Assembly: GCA_034336665.1 (NCBI GenBank)
Contig: CM067570.1
Location: 17,746,502-17,810,501, forward strand
DNA length: 64,000 bases
Direction of reading: 5' to 3'
From: Luscinia megarhynchos
Lineage: Eukaryota > Chordata > Aves > Passeriformes > Turdidae
A program made the translations under genes and the position numbers. This document shows, in pieces, positions 13,133 to 26,800 of this stretch. Position 1 is the stretch's first letter. Each line of letters begins with the position of its first letter. The notes under the pieces are model-generated. The model had not been told where the DNA came from and searched no databases. It saw nothing but the letters and a program-made list of their open reading frames with translations.

Positions 13133-13950
13133 AAAAGTCATTCCAAGGGGAACACCGGGCTGCCACAACATGACTCCCTCCACTCCTTTCGGTTTGAGAC
13201 TAACCCCAGCCCATTGCTGATTTCCCCATCCGCCTAGGGTGAGGGTATCGCCTACGGTTAGGGTTATGCCTGGCGATAGGGTTCAGAGAACCACAGAGCC
13301 CGCAGCTCCACGCACACTGCAGCTACAAAAGTCAGGCCAAGGGCAATGCAAGACTGCCACAACTTGGTTCATTTCACACCTCTTATCTTGGAACCCGTCT
13401 TACTCCCGTTCGGCTCCTATTGCTCTTCCAAGGGTTAGGGTTAGTCCTAGGGTTCGGGTTACTCCTAGGGTTAGGGTTCAGAAAACCACTAAGCCCACAG
13501 CTCCAGGCACACTGCAGCTGTAAAAGTCATGCCAAGCGGAACACACGACTTCCACAACATGGTTCCCACCACAGCTTTCTCCTTGGAACCAGACTTACTC
13601 CCAAGCAGCCTGTAAAGTTTAGCCTAGGGTTAGGATTACTCACAGTGTTAGGGTTATGCCTGGTGTTAGGGTTCAGAAAAACAAAAACCCACAGCTCCAG
13701 ACACACTGCAGATGCAAAAGTCATGCCAAGGGGAACACAAGACTGACACATGGCTCCATCTGCACCCTTCTAATTCGCACCAACCTCATCCCCATGCAGC
13801 TTTTACTACTTATCCTGGGTTTAGCATTCTGCCTAGGGTTAGGGTTCAGAAACCCCTAAAAGCCCAGACCTCCAGGAAGACTGCAGCTTCAAAAGTCATG
13901 CAGAGGGGAACACAGGGCAGCCACAAGATGTTCCTCTGCAAGACTTGGCT
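13133..13950. repeat. Telomere-like tandem satellite, about 194-bp unit, four units
   Basis: A recurring anchor, AAAAGTCA followed by a diverged GCCAAGGGGAACAC block, occurs at 13133, 13327, 13522, 13716 and 13891, giving spacings of 194, 195, 194 and 175 bp. Each interval carries a CACAGCTCCA-GCACACTGCAG block and a cluster of TAGGGTTAGGGTT-like hexamers, the vertebrate telomere motif, with many substitutions. The best cluster has six GGG runs between 13432 and 13476. The block abuts the COBLL1 CpG island on its upstream side. Flanking sequence on both sides is ordinary, so this is an interstitial array and not a chromosome end. Units differ by scattered changes and small indels, so the array is not recent. 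Confidence 0.9.
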
Positions 13951-14467
13951 GTACTGAAGATAGTGCAGCAAATGGATGGAAAGTGGAAATTTAAATTTTA
14001 ATTTCTCTAGACCTTCAAAGTTAATTAGAAGTACTACATTTCTAGTGATTTGATCTTTATCTTTGCATTTATTTGTTAAATTCCTTCCAAATAGATGTAA
14101 ATTTGAGAAGCAGAAATCATGACGAGTTTTTTTTCCAGGGAAAATATTTCTGTAATAATTTAAATTAAAATATCCAGGTTTTCAGTTTAACCTTGTGGTA
14201 AACAGTAACAATTTTACTATTTTATTTAGATTAATTTAGATTGAATAAGTGATAACCAGTTTTCCATATCCTATGTCAAGGAGCACTCTCCATAAAGCAT
14301 CAGAGAACTACTTTCTTCCTCTTGTGGTCACTTACTCTCTTGGGAAGAAGTTCACCTGTGCACAGCAAAGAAGCAGATGGAGAGAAAAAGTTCTTTGGGA
14401 TAGAATAATCTAAAATTTATTGCAATTCAGAAGTCAGTAAAACTGGGAATAAACTAATGAGAAGAAG

Positions 14468-14532
14468 CATAGAATGGTTTGGGTTGGAAAGGACCTTGAA
14501 GAGCATCTAGTTCCCACCAAAGCGTCCTGCCC
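14468..14532 (-). mobile_element. CR1 LINE fragment (3' end)
   Basis: The plus strand reads CATAGAATGGTTTGGGTTGG, then AAAGGACCTTGAAGAGCATCTAG, which is the reverse complement of the conserved 3' end of avian CR1 retrotransposons. Only the terminal part is recognisable, as usual for 5'-truncated CR1 copies. Similarity fades after about 14532, although the GC-rich stretch to 14575 may belong to the same insertion. Confidence 0.85.
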
Positions 14533-17344
14533 AGCATCAGTGCCTGTGCCCGCTGCCGGGTGCCGAGCTCCCGTGTAATACTGTATATAGCATTGCAGAG
14601 ATACTGTATTTTAATAACATTTTGCTTCTCCCCGTATATGCCCTTCTTATCTGCAGTGTGTTCAGTGTGTTTCTTCCATAAAGATTTTTTTCTGCTTTTC
14701 TGCTTTTTCACTGGAGACTAACCCTGAAGCCACTTGTTTTGACAGACCCTAGAGGTTGTTCCACCCTGAATAACCACATGCCATTATCAGGCACACCCCA
14801 TTAATCTGTGTATGTTTTTTAAACCAAAAAATTAATCACTGTTGAGTCAGATGCATTTTCCATGGTCCAGTTTTCAGAGAGGCAGTGGTCAACAACTTGA
14901 TCAATTAAGAATCTCAGGAAAAATTTCAGTGAGGACCTTGTGTAAGTTTTGGACCCTTTTCTCTTTTGACAGTCCACTTTCTATTCTCACTCTCCTGAAA
15001 TTGTTTGGCCACTTTCTAGGTTAGGACAAAGGTTGATAAATACTTTTGTATGTTGACTGTTCCTGCAATCAGGGCATGGTAGGTGACTTTCTGCATTCAG
15101 TTCAGTTCAGTAGCATTAGTTTAAGTACAAAATAATTCTCTGCTTTCAATCATCTACTTCTTTGGCAAAACCACTATGTGACAGCACCTTCTAAACTCTA
15201 GTGAAACTCCCATGCTGCAAAGGTTGAGATGGCTCAAATGCTGTTTCAACTGAAGACCCTGCAGCTGATTGTGTATTACTTAGAATAATTATGTGTTGGT
15301 GTCATGTTGTCATCCCTTCTAATAAACTTTGCTTCACCACCAATAGATAAGCAGCTGTTGTACCACTCCCTTTATAATCTCATTTAAAAACCAATATATG
15401 CTATGGTCTAATTCTTTTGGCAAGTATTAATGCCACAAAGATTGCAATCTATTGAATAGCTCACATGGCTCATAATAGAAACTCGGCAATGCCAAGCAGA
15501 AAAGTGACATTAGGGAAATATCCTAAAAAAATTATTAATGGTGACAATTTCCAATAGAGCCTGAGGGATTATCTAAAAAAGCACTTCACTGAATAATGAC
15601 AATTTCACTTTAAGAGGAGAGAGGTTAGGCTTATTGTCTTACACTACCACTTCTTACTCTTATCTCAGTTGTTAACTAAACACATCTGAAATTCTGATCA
15701 CTAGAAACATTGTAGGCTCTAAACTTGAGTGCAGGCCATGTTCTGCAGTGGCAGTTTTACAATAACTAGACTTAAAATTGTTTGGCTTATGGAGATACCA
15801 TTTCTCTTTGGAGTCTCAGTTTTTAGGGACAGATTCTGGATTCCTATGGTACTTTGTTTCTTTATCAATAGAAAATCAGTTTTGTGTTTGAGTTTCAAAA
15901 GATGTTGACAGAATCAAATGCTCTTTTTAAAATTCTGCTATTTTTATAAAAGCTTCCAACTTTCTCCTGAGCTCAAGACATTGTTCATACAAATCGAACA
16001 TAACTCTCATAAACAATAAACAGAAGGCTGCACCAGAGAATACCAAGTTAACACTCTATTCATTGTCTCTTCTACTGAATAGCCAAAGGGAGAAAAAAAG
16101 CCACAACAAAACACTTAAAGTTCCCTAGATTTTTCAAGCTGATCCATGACGATATCATTGTAACAATTAATTAAGTGGTAGGTTATTAATTGCGCTGTTG
16201 CAATAATGTCATCTTTTGTCCATGGTTTGAGATAAAACAATCCTTTATCCATGTGGCAAGCTGCCACCTCGCTGCACTTGGTGAATGTACTCGGGGCTAT
16301 TGTATATTTAGTATAAATGTTTGCAGATTAATACCCAGTTCTGATTACTGTTAGCATAACCTTCAAATTATGCTGGTAGTGAGAACTGCTAATTGCAACT
16401 GATATTTGAAGGTGAACTTCTATCTTTGGTAGAAACATGAAGTTCCAGGTATTTTACTAACTATGAGACTTCAACATGTTAAATTACTAAAACCAAAGTC
16501 TTGCCTGTTGTATAAAAGCAGCAATATCCCATGGCATTTTTCATAACAGTCAGAAGTTGCCCTAGATGGCTTCAGTATTTCTGGTTGCTCTCCTCTGTTC
16601 AAGAGGTTGTCAGAAATGCAAATACAAATATTTTTGAATTAAAGAACCTGTAGAAATGTAATAGTATGATTTGTAGAAGTAAGCCCATTATTATGTAAGG
16701 TGAGAGCTTTTTGAAGTGGTAAATAGACCACAGGAGCCTTATGATGTTTTTCACTCTCGTAAAGGTCTGCTTACGAGGTCTTTTTAAATTTCTTAATATA
16801 TAACAGGTTATAGTGACATTTTGTGATTTAAGGATGTAACTGAATGCACGCCTAATGTGGTTTGTGGTACACTGAAAATCATACTGTGTCACACTACAGT
16901 TGTTTTGAATATTATTGTGCAAAGTAGGTGCCATTGAAAGATGTTTCCCTTGTTAAATTACCTTTCTGATGCATAATTAAAATACACTAGGAAGCTGAGC
17001 TGTTTATTCTATATGTTTTATCATGTACAGCAGACATGATAAAAATCAGATTTTTGCCTTTATAGTATAAAGATAAAGCAAGGAATTATTATATGATTCT
17101 TCATTTTGTTTAAATGAAAACTAAATTACTAAATGTAATCCTTTTTCCACAGAGTAGTCAATCAGCCTACACTGCATCCTGTTGAACAGTTGCTGTTTCC
17201 GTGTTTGCATTCCAGAACGTGGGCTAGGTTTTGGGAGCATGCACACACATGTACATAGCTACAGAAAGTGCTGCTGCAGGCACAGAGACAGGTTTGGGAG
17301 CCCATTTAAGCTGTGTACTTAACTGAAGTGCACTGTCCCCTGTA

Positions 17345-17430
17345 CACAGCACTGCTGAAGGCACACCTCAAATCCTGTGTTCTGTTCTGAACCACAAGAA
17401 AGACATTGAGGTGCTGGGGCGTGTCTAGCT
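17345..17430 (+). mobile_element. CR1 LINE fragment (end of ORF2 region)
   Basis: The stretch with CTGTGTTCTGTTCTGAACC, then ACAAGAAAGACATTGAGGTGCTGG, matches in order the well-known CR1 segment near the end of ORF2 (tgtccagttctgg … cacaagaaggacatggag … ctggag) with ordinary decay. It is short, has no open frame and is plainly inactive. Boundaries are approximate. Confidence 0.7.
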
Positions 17431-20400
17431 TTGGCCTGATAGATAAAAGTAGAAATAAGGCTACAAAAAACTACTCCTATATACTTTCTGATATAGGATT
17501 AAGTAATTTCTGCCTTTTGTATAAGGTTTTCCCAATAGTCAAAACTACACATAATACTGCCCCAAACAGTTTTTGCTCCTAATAAGTATATTGCAGGCAT
17601 TTACTTTCTTAGCAATACATTGTCCTTTTAGGTCGTATTTAAGACCTGCATAAGGATACTATGATGTACTCTCATTACCACCACTGTGTTTTCACTGATA
17701 GTATTTTATTTTTGCATTTGGATCATGAAAGCAAATGTTTTACTGCTTACAAATCATGATTTCTAAGTTATTTTCTTGCTGAGCAGTATTCTTGGGGATG
17801 CCTTAAATAACAATTACTGAGTTATTCACGTGGATTAACATTGCAATTGAGTAATATTACAAAGTTTCAAATGATGCCGAGTAGTGAGTGATATAAGGTG
17901 TAGAATCACATATGTTGTCAAGTATCCTTGCCAAGTTAATTATTTTTTAAAAGTTTTTTCTAATTCTTTTAAATCATGTTAGCCACAGCAGTTGCAATGA
18001 AAGATAGATGATAATTAATTTAAATGTTAATATTAGCTGGGGTTTAGAAAAAACTTCAAGTTCACTAAATTGTTCTCATGCACTAAATTCACACATTTGG
18101 ATTGCACATACTGTGCAAAATCCTCAACACTGAAGTCTGTAAAATCTAAATAGTAAAAAATATTTCTGAAGAAAATCACCTCTGGAAAGAAATACATTCA
18201 TATCTGTTCAACTGATTAGTAATTCACTGGCTAATGGCTTATTGTATCACATATCACAACACTACAAGAAACATAATCTCCTTTTTCTATTAGAAAAATA
18301 CACTTAGATACAAAGGGAATTGGGGATTTCTTCTATAGAGACAGAGAAAGTATAGCAATAGCTAAGCTATAAGCAGATGAGTTATCTTAGGTTCTGAAAT
18401 CTATATTGTTATGGCTGTACTCTGTCCTGAAAACAAGCCATATTAGCCAAGGAGAAGCCTTATGCTGCACAAATTGTTATCTCTTGGTACTTACTCAGAA
18501 CTAGCCTGGGTAACTTTACAGCCATCATGCTTTCTGGACAGCCCTGGAATGCTACAGTGGAATCTAATGCCGTATGTCAAGATGCTTTGGAAGCATGGAG
18601 AGGGAGTAAAATGCTTCACTTGGATGGTATGAACCGTGTACTTCGGTTAGACAGCTGAATAAATGGCGAGGGGAGAGGGAAGAGATGCTCCTCCTCTGGA
18701 ATGCTAACAAGGAAGTGAATTTGCTCTGTGTGCAGTGTGCTTATTCAGGTGTGCTTTAGGGACCTACAGCTGGAATGAGCCCCACAACCAAGCTCCAGAG
18801 GGTCACATCACATCTGTCTTAAACACGAGATAGTACTGAGATGTTCAGCAGAGACAAATCAAAAGTAGTTTTCATCACATATGTGCACACAGTGAATTCT
18901 AAGGACCTGGAAAAATGTATTTGTCAGGAAAAAAGCTCATCCCACCTTCATATGCTGGTAGTTTCAAGACTACAACACTGCACCAAATTATATTTAAGTC
19001 ACATATTCTGCTTCATATATCCAGAAATAATTAGTGTTCTAAGCTTTCAGAAAGCTGGATTTTTTTCTCCAATCAACATTTGAATAGAAGTCATGAACAT
19101 ATACTTACACAAAGGTTTCAGAGTACCTGGCAGAGTTCACCTACCTTTGCAAACACACTGGACAGGAGCCCAAGGCTGTGTATTACATCTGAATGTGGCA
19201 TTAAGCCTAGTATAAACTTCATCACAGGGAGATTAAACATTAGTTACAGAAATTCTTTCAGGTTTTAATCTGAAAATTATTACTGCTCTGAGTTTGAGAG
19301 CTTGCATAAATAATTTCAAGTAATTTCAAAGCCCAGCTTTGACTGCTTCTTTTCTGCAGTTAGCCATTGTCTTCTTGTAGAATACCTCTTTAGGGAGCAT
19401 CTATACATAGTCAACACAGCCTGTGCAGACATGTCAAAGACAATTTTAAATTAGCATATGCATGAAGCTCAGCTTAGGCTAACAGTGCAGTTTCAGAGCC
19501 AGTTTTCTGGAGAATGTAGAACTGAAATTATTTCTCTCCTTAGCTATGCTTAGCAGCAGCGTACAGGAAAGAACAGCTCAAGATATACTCTCTGATAAGA
19601 ATCCACCAGTATAGATATCACTACATCTGCCCTGAAAACAAAAAATGGTAATTAAGGAGCAGTCTTGCATATAACAAAATGCCCCTGGCAGCACAGACTG
19701 AGAAAGCTGTCTTGCCTTTGTGTCTTGTATAAAAACGTAATTTGTATCCATACTTATTTGCTATTGATGTACCAAACTGCAGTGTATATATTCAGCATCA
19801 TTAAATGCTTCTAAATGAAGCAGTCAAGTTTTTGCTAAGTTTCATTTTATTTAAGAAATATTTGAAGCATTTTCTAGCACTAGTTTTCTCATTTGTTTTT
19901 AAAGGAGCGACTGTATCTATACACCATAGGGCTGCACTCTTCCTGGCACCAGAGATGCTGTTCTTTCAATCTTCCTTCCTTCTAAATTGCTGTGCTCACT
20001 ATCCACTAAGTAAGGCATAGTTTGGAAAGTTTCATTTGTATCTTGCCACAAGCAGGAGGCAGAAAAAGGCTTAACGATCTAGTTTGGATTTGTTCTGTTT
20101 ATTATGGCATAAAAACGAATATAATGATGCTTAGAATTCTCACATGCTAATTACTATGTATACAGGCAGCAATTTACATTGCTTCTTACTGTACATTAAC
20201 ATGTAACAATTCATTCTAGTTAAGTACTGTGTACTAATCAGAAACAAAAGTTGCATGAAATTGTCCAAATGTTTTCATTAAAAATAAAGTTAAAAATACA
20301 AACAAGCTAGGATAGGGCTTTAAAAATACTCCATATGAAATCTGCAAAAGAAATGCCCATAGCTCACCCAATCTGACTCGGGCATTAGACGAGATTTAGA

Positions 20401-20827
20401 AGACTGTGCAATGTTCTATTCATAGCAGTATGACTACACAATTAAAACATCTGAAGATTCAGCTTTAAAGTAACTCATTAAAGGTATTTTCAAGCTTTTC
20501 CTTTGAAAGAAAAACCTAACTAAATACAGCAAAAAGACTTTGAATGTATCAGTCAGTCCCACTCCATGACCAATGTGTAGCTCCAGCATCATGCATTTGT
20601 GCCAGGAGATGTGAAATTGCCCTTATCATTCTAACTGGAAATATAGGCCACTGAGCACTATAGCTATTTCTGACCTTGTGGAATGAGGGACAATGTTTTC
20701 CTCAGAAATAAAGGTTAGAAAATGAAAAGAGCACTCATTTTATCTCCTCTGTCTCTTCCTGGAGAAGACTGGGAAAATTAACAGTAAAGAAATTCATCAA
20801 GAGTTCTTTAATACAAAGCACCATCTC

Positions 20828-20850
20828 TGGTTCAGGAAACTCCTGAACCA
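20828..20850. repeat. Perfect 10-bp inverted repeat, 3-nt loop
   Basis: TGGTTCAGGA, loop AAC, then TCCTGAACCA. The pairing continues outward with one mismatch. It is intergenic and no function is implied. Confidence 0.85.
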
Positions 20851-23800
20851 CAGACTGCTTGATGATAGGAATATCTATGGGAGTATATATGTTTTCCCTT
20901 CATTTTCTAATGTCCCCTCAACATCCATTTTTGGACATTGCTTGAGAAAGGTTTAGATAGGACGTTCAGACTGACACTGAGAGGCCATTCTCGTGTTTTG
21001 TGGTTCTTTAGATATATTTGGAAGTCTGACTTTAAAACAGCAAGACCTCATTTTTAATAAAGGTAAAGAAGTGCTATAGATGTATGCAATTTCTTTGAAC
21101 CTACAGTAATTATTTCAAGATTTTGCCTTAGGTCTTATTTTTTACATTGCAATGTACCACACCTTCCAAGCACTTAAGCATTCAAAGAGCTGGTGAAGGC
21201 AGTTTGGTGGTGTTAGAAGGTAAATTACATCTCTGCTGAATGACTTACTTGGGTATTGACTTTAGATGCTGTGTAAAGTGTCGATGCTGAATGGCCTCAT
21301 TAACAACTCTGAGGCCAGTGTGCCTGAGAGATGGCACATTGACAAGGAGATGTTTTGTCTCTCTCTAGCAGTGTATGAAATGCTTATTGACTGGGCTGAA
21401 CCTTAAAAGTCAGGCCATTATAGGGAAATACAAGTTCATGGGCTTCACTCCAGACTGAGACTCACAAAGATAAACATGTATATGCTAATTAACACATCAG
21501 AGTGTATTTAGGCCAATCAGTTAAAGATAAAAGATTGAACAGGATAGAGCTGCCCAGATGCAGAATCAGGAAAAAGAAAGGGGAAAGAAAAGATAAGTCA
21601 AGAGTCACCCTAAATAGTTCGTAATTTTTTTTCTATTTTGCCACTTACAAAACTACATTTTATAAATAAGCAATCGTAGACTCTGATCAAAATTATATCA
21701 ATTTGAGCTGAGTCACACAACCATGTTTTAAATGAACTCTTGTCTCCTGGTTTTACAGAGAGAACCTTGCTGCATAACTCGTTTTAAGTAATTCAAGATG
21801 CACCTTAGAAAATCCTTGGCCCAAGGGCAGAAAATTTTTGAAACATTTAAAGTGAACGGGAAGATAAAGCTGCACAGTGGCTCAGAAACCAGACTTCTGT
21901 GAGGGTAGAAGGAAATTGTTTTAAAACATACACTGTGCTTATCAAGGTTAAAAGGAAACATGATATTTTTCAGCATAAAACATGAAGACTGAGATGAGAG
22001 AGAGAATCAACAGGTTAAAAATGTCTGGCAAGGACAGATTACATGGTTAAGGAACACAATGGTGTAGGAACAAATTCACAGCACAATTAAAAGTAATGTC
22101 CTTGAGCTGGACACATGGTTAACTTTGCTTACTGAGGCTTTAACCCCCAAGTCACTCTTTAGATCAGAGTGACTCTTAGGATAGATTGTATATCATAACA
22201 TTTATATAAGAACAACAACAACTATACTAATACCTTTTCTGTTTCTAAACTCTTCCAAATGACCTTTTTTATCACTTCATGTGCTACTGATGAAAGAAAC
22301 TGCTGAGCGCATAAATAAAATTACAACTGAATTTTGCCACAACTTCATCCTTCGTCAAGATTGAAAAAGCTTAATGCCAGTACTCTTCAAGATCTGTGCT
22401 CCACCAACTTTGATCAACAGTCTTCAGCAAATCAGATTTGTTATTTTCTCAATGTATGAAAAAAACAGAAGCAAAGTGATGCAGATGCATCAAGTAGCTA
22501 TCATTCCTATGTAAACTTGAAAGGTATCGAATATGAATCTGAATTATGTATTTCAAACTGAAACAGCAGATAACACTAAATTTATAATACCTAAACAACT
22601 GTAATTTCTGGTTGGAATTACTGAATATAATTTTTTTGCCCGTATCTTTCAATAAAATAACAGATTTTTACTCCTTATGATAAAAATTGTACAAAATTTA
22701 GAAAAATTAAGACTCAAGCTTACAAAAAAGTAAGACAAAAAGTACACTCTAGTTAATGAAGACTTAAACCAGTGATAGTTAAACCTGGATACAATTTATA
22801 CAGTTATGATGATGCTTCTGAATTGCAAATTAAGCTTAATATGTGTTAATATGTGAAAGCAACACAAAGAACAAAAGTGAATCTGTTCTAAGTCATATCA
22901 GAGAAACATGTAATGCTTCTCCAGTTAAACATAACAGAAATTACTCTTGAAGAAAAACATAACCTCTTCTGCGCTATTCTGCTGACTCACCAATTCAGAA
23001 CAAACACAGACCATGGGGGAACTCCAGCCTACTGGCTTCAAGGGAAAGATCAAGATCCTCTGTCATTCCTGAGGGTGCAAATTTACCTAATATTTCAAGT
23101 GCATGCAGAAGTGTTTACAAGGTTTCTGAAAGTCTCATTTTTCAAAGGTCACAGATATTGAAATCTCCATTTCCCTTTAAATTACACAAAAGGAGGTAAA
23201 AGACTGGACTTAGGCATCATGAGAAAAGGGGAATTATCTTAAAACTATTTTAAATTTATAAGAAAACTTTTATTTTTATTTCTTTTTCCTAGTAGATTTT
23301 ATTATTGTGAACAACATGTACCTTGCTTTATATATGACGTAATACTATCTTATCTTGCATACTTTTTATTTTATTAAGAATTTATGTCCTAATGCTACAT
23401 ACAACAGGGTTTTTCATGCATAGTTTGTGATGGAGACTCCAGAAAACTGTGCTTGTTCACCTGCACAAGGCAGACAGCTGGAAAATCCTCTCCTATCTTC
23501 TCAGTGAATTTGCACCAGGATATCCCTATGTGCCTGGAGGGCTACTGATAAAAATTACTGATCATTGCAAAGATTCCTCTTTACTGATGGTTTTTAAAAT
23601 GTAATTTTTGAACAAATTCTATAGTTTAAGTTTAGAGAAAGACTTGAATTACAATGCTGAAGGAGAGAAAAGCCAGAAGGTAGATTTCAGAGCAACAGTT
23701 TTTTATGTATTGAAGTTGTACTGTTGCAGATGTCCATTTTTCTAGTTTTAACTATCCCTCTCTTAACTCTAAATTAAATCATGAGATACATATTGAAAGA

Positions 23801-26800
23801 TGCTTCTATTTAAGAGCCCTAGACATCTGGGGTTTATGATAAGAAAATAAGCCCTTTACAATCTTCAGCAAAATAGAACATGGGGGAGATAGTGAGGACA
23901 GCATTCAGAATTCATTATCACAGTCACTGTGAAGAGAATCCTCCACCTTAAGAGCTCTGGCAATTATGTGTAGCTAAAAGACTAAAACCTGGAAACTCAC
24001 TCTGATGACTGATGAATGGGAAATAAAATATCATCCAAGTAAAAACCAAGAGTATAGCACAGAAAAGGTATCCAAGTTGAGTATGATATGGCAGAACACT
24101 AGGAATGTGTAGTGTGCTTAAGCCATAAGAACTTTAACCTGATGCTGGAAAGAAGAAAGTGAAATAATATTTCTTAAATCCTTCTATGCAACACAGCTTA
24201 CTTCTTGTGTTTATCCACCAAGCTGGCCTTTCCAGAAATCTCTTCCAGGTTGCACCAGATAGCAGTGCGAGTATCACACATAGCAAAATGCCACAGCAGA
24301 ATGCCATCTGATTAAAACTGTACCATTTCATTTGCAAAGTCTACTTCAGTTACAGATTAACAGAAAGGATTTAAATTTTTAAAGGAGAAAAATCAGTAGC
24401 TAGTAAAAGAAAGGTAAGAAAAAGCATGCGGAAATTATAGGGAAACCACAGGACTGGATTATACTATATGTTTTAGCTTTTACATACAGTTTGTGAGGAG
24501 TCTCATCATGACCAAATATACTTTCCAGTGATTATTAACATATCCAATAAAAAAATATATATTTAACTGAATTATAAGTCAGCTCAAAGCCTCTGAAGTA
24601 AAGTCTCAAATTTACATAGTAGGCATGATGAAAAATGTGACCTATTTGGAACAGTGGAACTATAATCTAATCTAATTTATATGGTTGCCACCATGGAACT
24701 GGCAGTAAAGGCATGGGAACTCGTAGTAAAGACATGTAGTAAAGACTTTTCCCTTTTTTGCTAGAAATCTCACTCCTCATCTGCTTCAAGATCTACTTTA
24801 TCAGCAGATCCATCCTCAATAGTACCTGTGTTTAATCTGCAATACATGAAACAGAAAAAAATGGGTAGAATCCTTTGCCAAACTCAGAACAAACAGCAAG
24901 TTCCAACAGCTCCTCCAGTCCTCCCTTTCACTACCCAAAGGCGTACAAAAGTCAGGTAACTCTTGCAATTTAATCTCTTTGGCAACATTTGATCCAGCAG
25001 GCCTAAGAGTGCTTTTTGTATTTCCATACCTAAATACATGCATTAGGCACCATAAATCCAGTATCATAGAGCCCATTCTAAGCGTGGGTAAATTCTGCAG
25101 AAAAAGATCTCCGTCAGTCAGCAATAAAAGCTTCCTGCATTTCTTTCACCTGGCATTCACTGTAACCCTTGCCACTTCTCAAATAAGGCTCATAAACCCT
25201 TTTACTGGAAGTGTGAATAAGCAGAAAGGTTTCAGTATTAAAAATATGATTAAGAGCAGCAAGTCTTAGCACACCATCTGCAGTGATCACACTCAAATAT
25301 TTATTATGTAAGTTCCACTAAAGAATCGTCAATGTGGTTTGTCAGAGCTGAGGACAGCTCAGAGGAGAAAGCTTTGTCAAGCAGCTTGTCACAGTATAAA
25401 GAGACTACAGAAATGTATGAATCCAAGGGGAGAGCTTTCACATAGTGGAAGTTGAAATATAGTATTCAGTCCCTCTCAGTTTCATGAATACACACTGGAT
25501 TATTACATGAAAGGAAACTGCAGTTCTAGCAATTCTATGTACTACAATCCAGGTGTGTTTTCTGTAAAGGATGATCTCCTGACAAGCACCTTATTTTCAT
25601 CTCAATGCCCTGGATTCTCAATTATATACTTCATAATCACTTTGATATAATGAACAGAGACTTTCTAGAATATTGTCTGACAGTTTGTGCTAAGAGTAAA
25701 TCCCCCAAAACAGAATGCCTGGTCTCAAAAAGAGGCAGAGACTGCTCTAGTTCCTTTTCTCTGTTGAAGGTCTATCCTCTGTTGTTAGACTGCTGACTTT
25801 CTAACAGTCATCTTCACTTCCAGAGGCATTCAAGATCAAAAGCTGTATTATGAATAGGTTCTCAAGTGTTCTGTGCTTCAGCTTGTCTCTTGTGCAGACT
25901 AATACTGCTCTGCCAGTGTTTATTCAGCAGTTGCCATTGTCTGATACAATGGGCCTGGGTTACCATTTATCAGACTTGTTCTTCCAGCTAGTCTACATTC
26001 CTTGTCCTTGCCACTTCCAGGATCAGGAGATAGTTTATAAAATAGTTCCTGAGCCTGCCAAAGGGGCATGCTCCCCTCTTCAAAAACAATAATCACTTTC
26101 ATAATAAATTTAAAACCAAAACAAATGCTTTGAAAAATATTTGATTAATAGCCCTGATATAATTATATTTTTCTTCTTACGCGTCTTGGTTTCAAGAAAA
26201 TAAAATATCACCTTTCTACATTCTAGCTTGATTTCATTATGTCTTTTCCAAAATTTTTCATATTTGTAACTTTTGCCACTCTGCAAGTTCAGTACAAGCT
26301 TTGTGGAGCAGCTTTATTAAGAAGAAGTTTAGGCATTTTGCACTGTGCAGAAACCATGTGTAAAAATTATTAAAATGCAGAGGATTAGAAATTAACAACA
26401 ATAATTTAAAACACTTTATAACTAAAATGAAAAACTGGTTCAGCTAGCAAAGCTTATTTTTGTTTAGGAAAATCTCTGATCAGCTTTCACAACTCTTCTC
26501 ATAGCCACATTTTTCATCTGTTTCATGCGTACTCAGCCAGAAGTTCTCAGAATCTTCACAGAAGACATGTATGCTCAATAAATCAATTATCATAAAGCTG
26601 CTGGTTCATGCACCCTTAACTGAGATAACCATAAATAATCCTTTCACTGTCAACTAGAGAGTAGTGATGTATTGAACAGTATGAATGCCCTCTGCAGGTA
26701 GAAGACAAAACCGCTGTAATTCTGGACTTAATATTTGAGTCTGCCTATTTAAGTGGGAGCTACATAAACAGGTCTAGGCTAATCCTTGTCAGCCTGCTCT

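Noticed and set aside
11863..13220. Open frames of 70–303 codons on both strands
   Set aside because: They overlap each other in several frames inside a CpG island, are rich in Arg, Ala, Pro and Gly and have no domain. They reflect low stop-codon density in GC-rich DNA. Only the short COBLL1 exon is supported.
13133..13950. A true chromosome end or assembly-edge telomere
   Set aside because: The hexamers are degenerate and embedded in a longer unit, and ordinary unique sequence continues on both sides.
13239..13957. Open frames through the telomere-like repeat
   Set aside because: They arise because stop codons are rare in one frame of the repeat unit. The repeating peptide follows the DNA repeat and there is no gene structure.
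16599..16934. 111-codon minus-strand frame
   Set aside because: AT-rich, low-information composition with no family match or promoter; likely chance.
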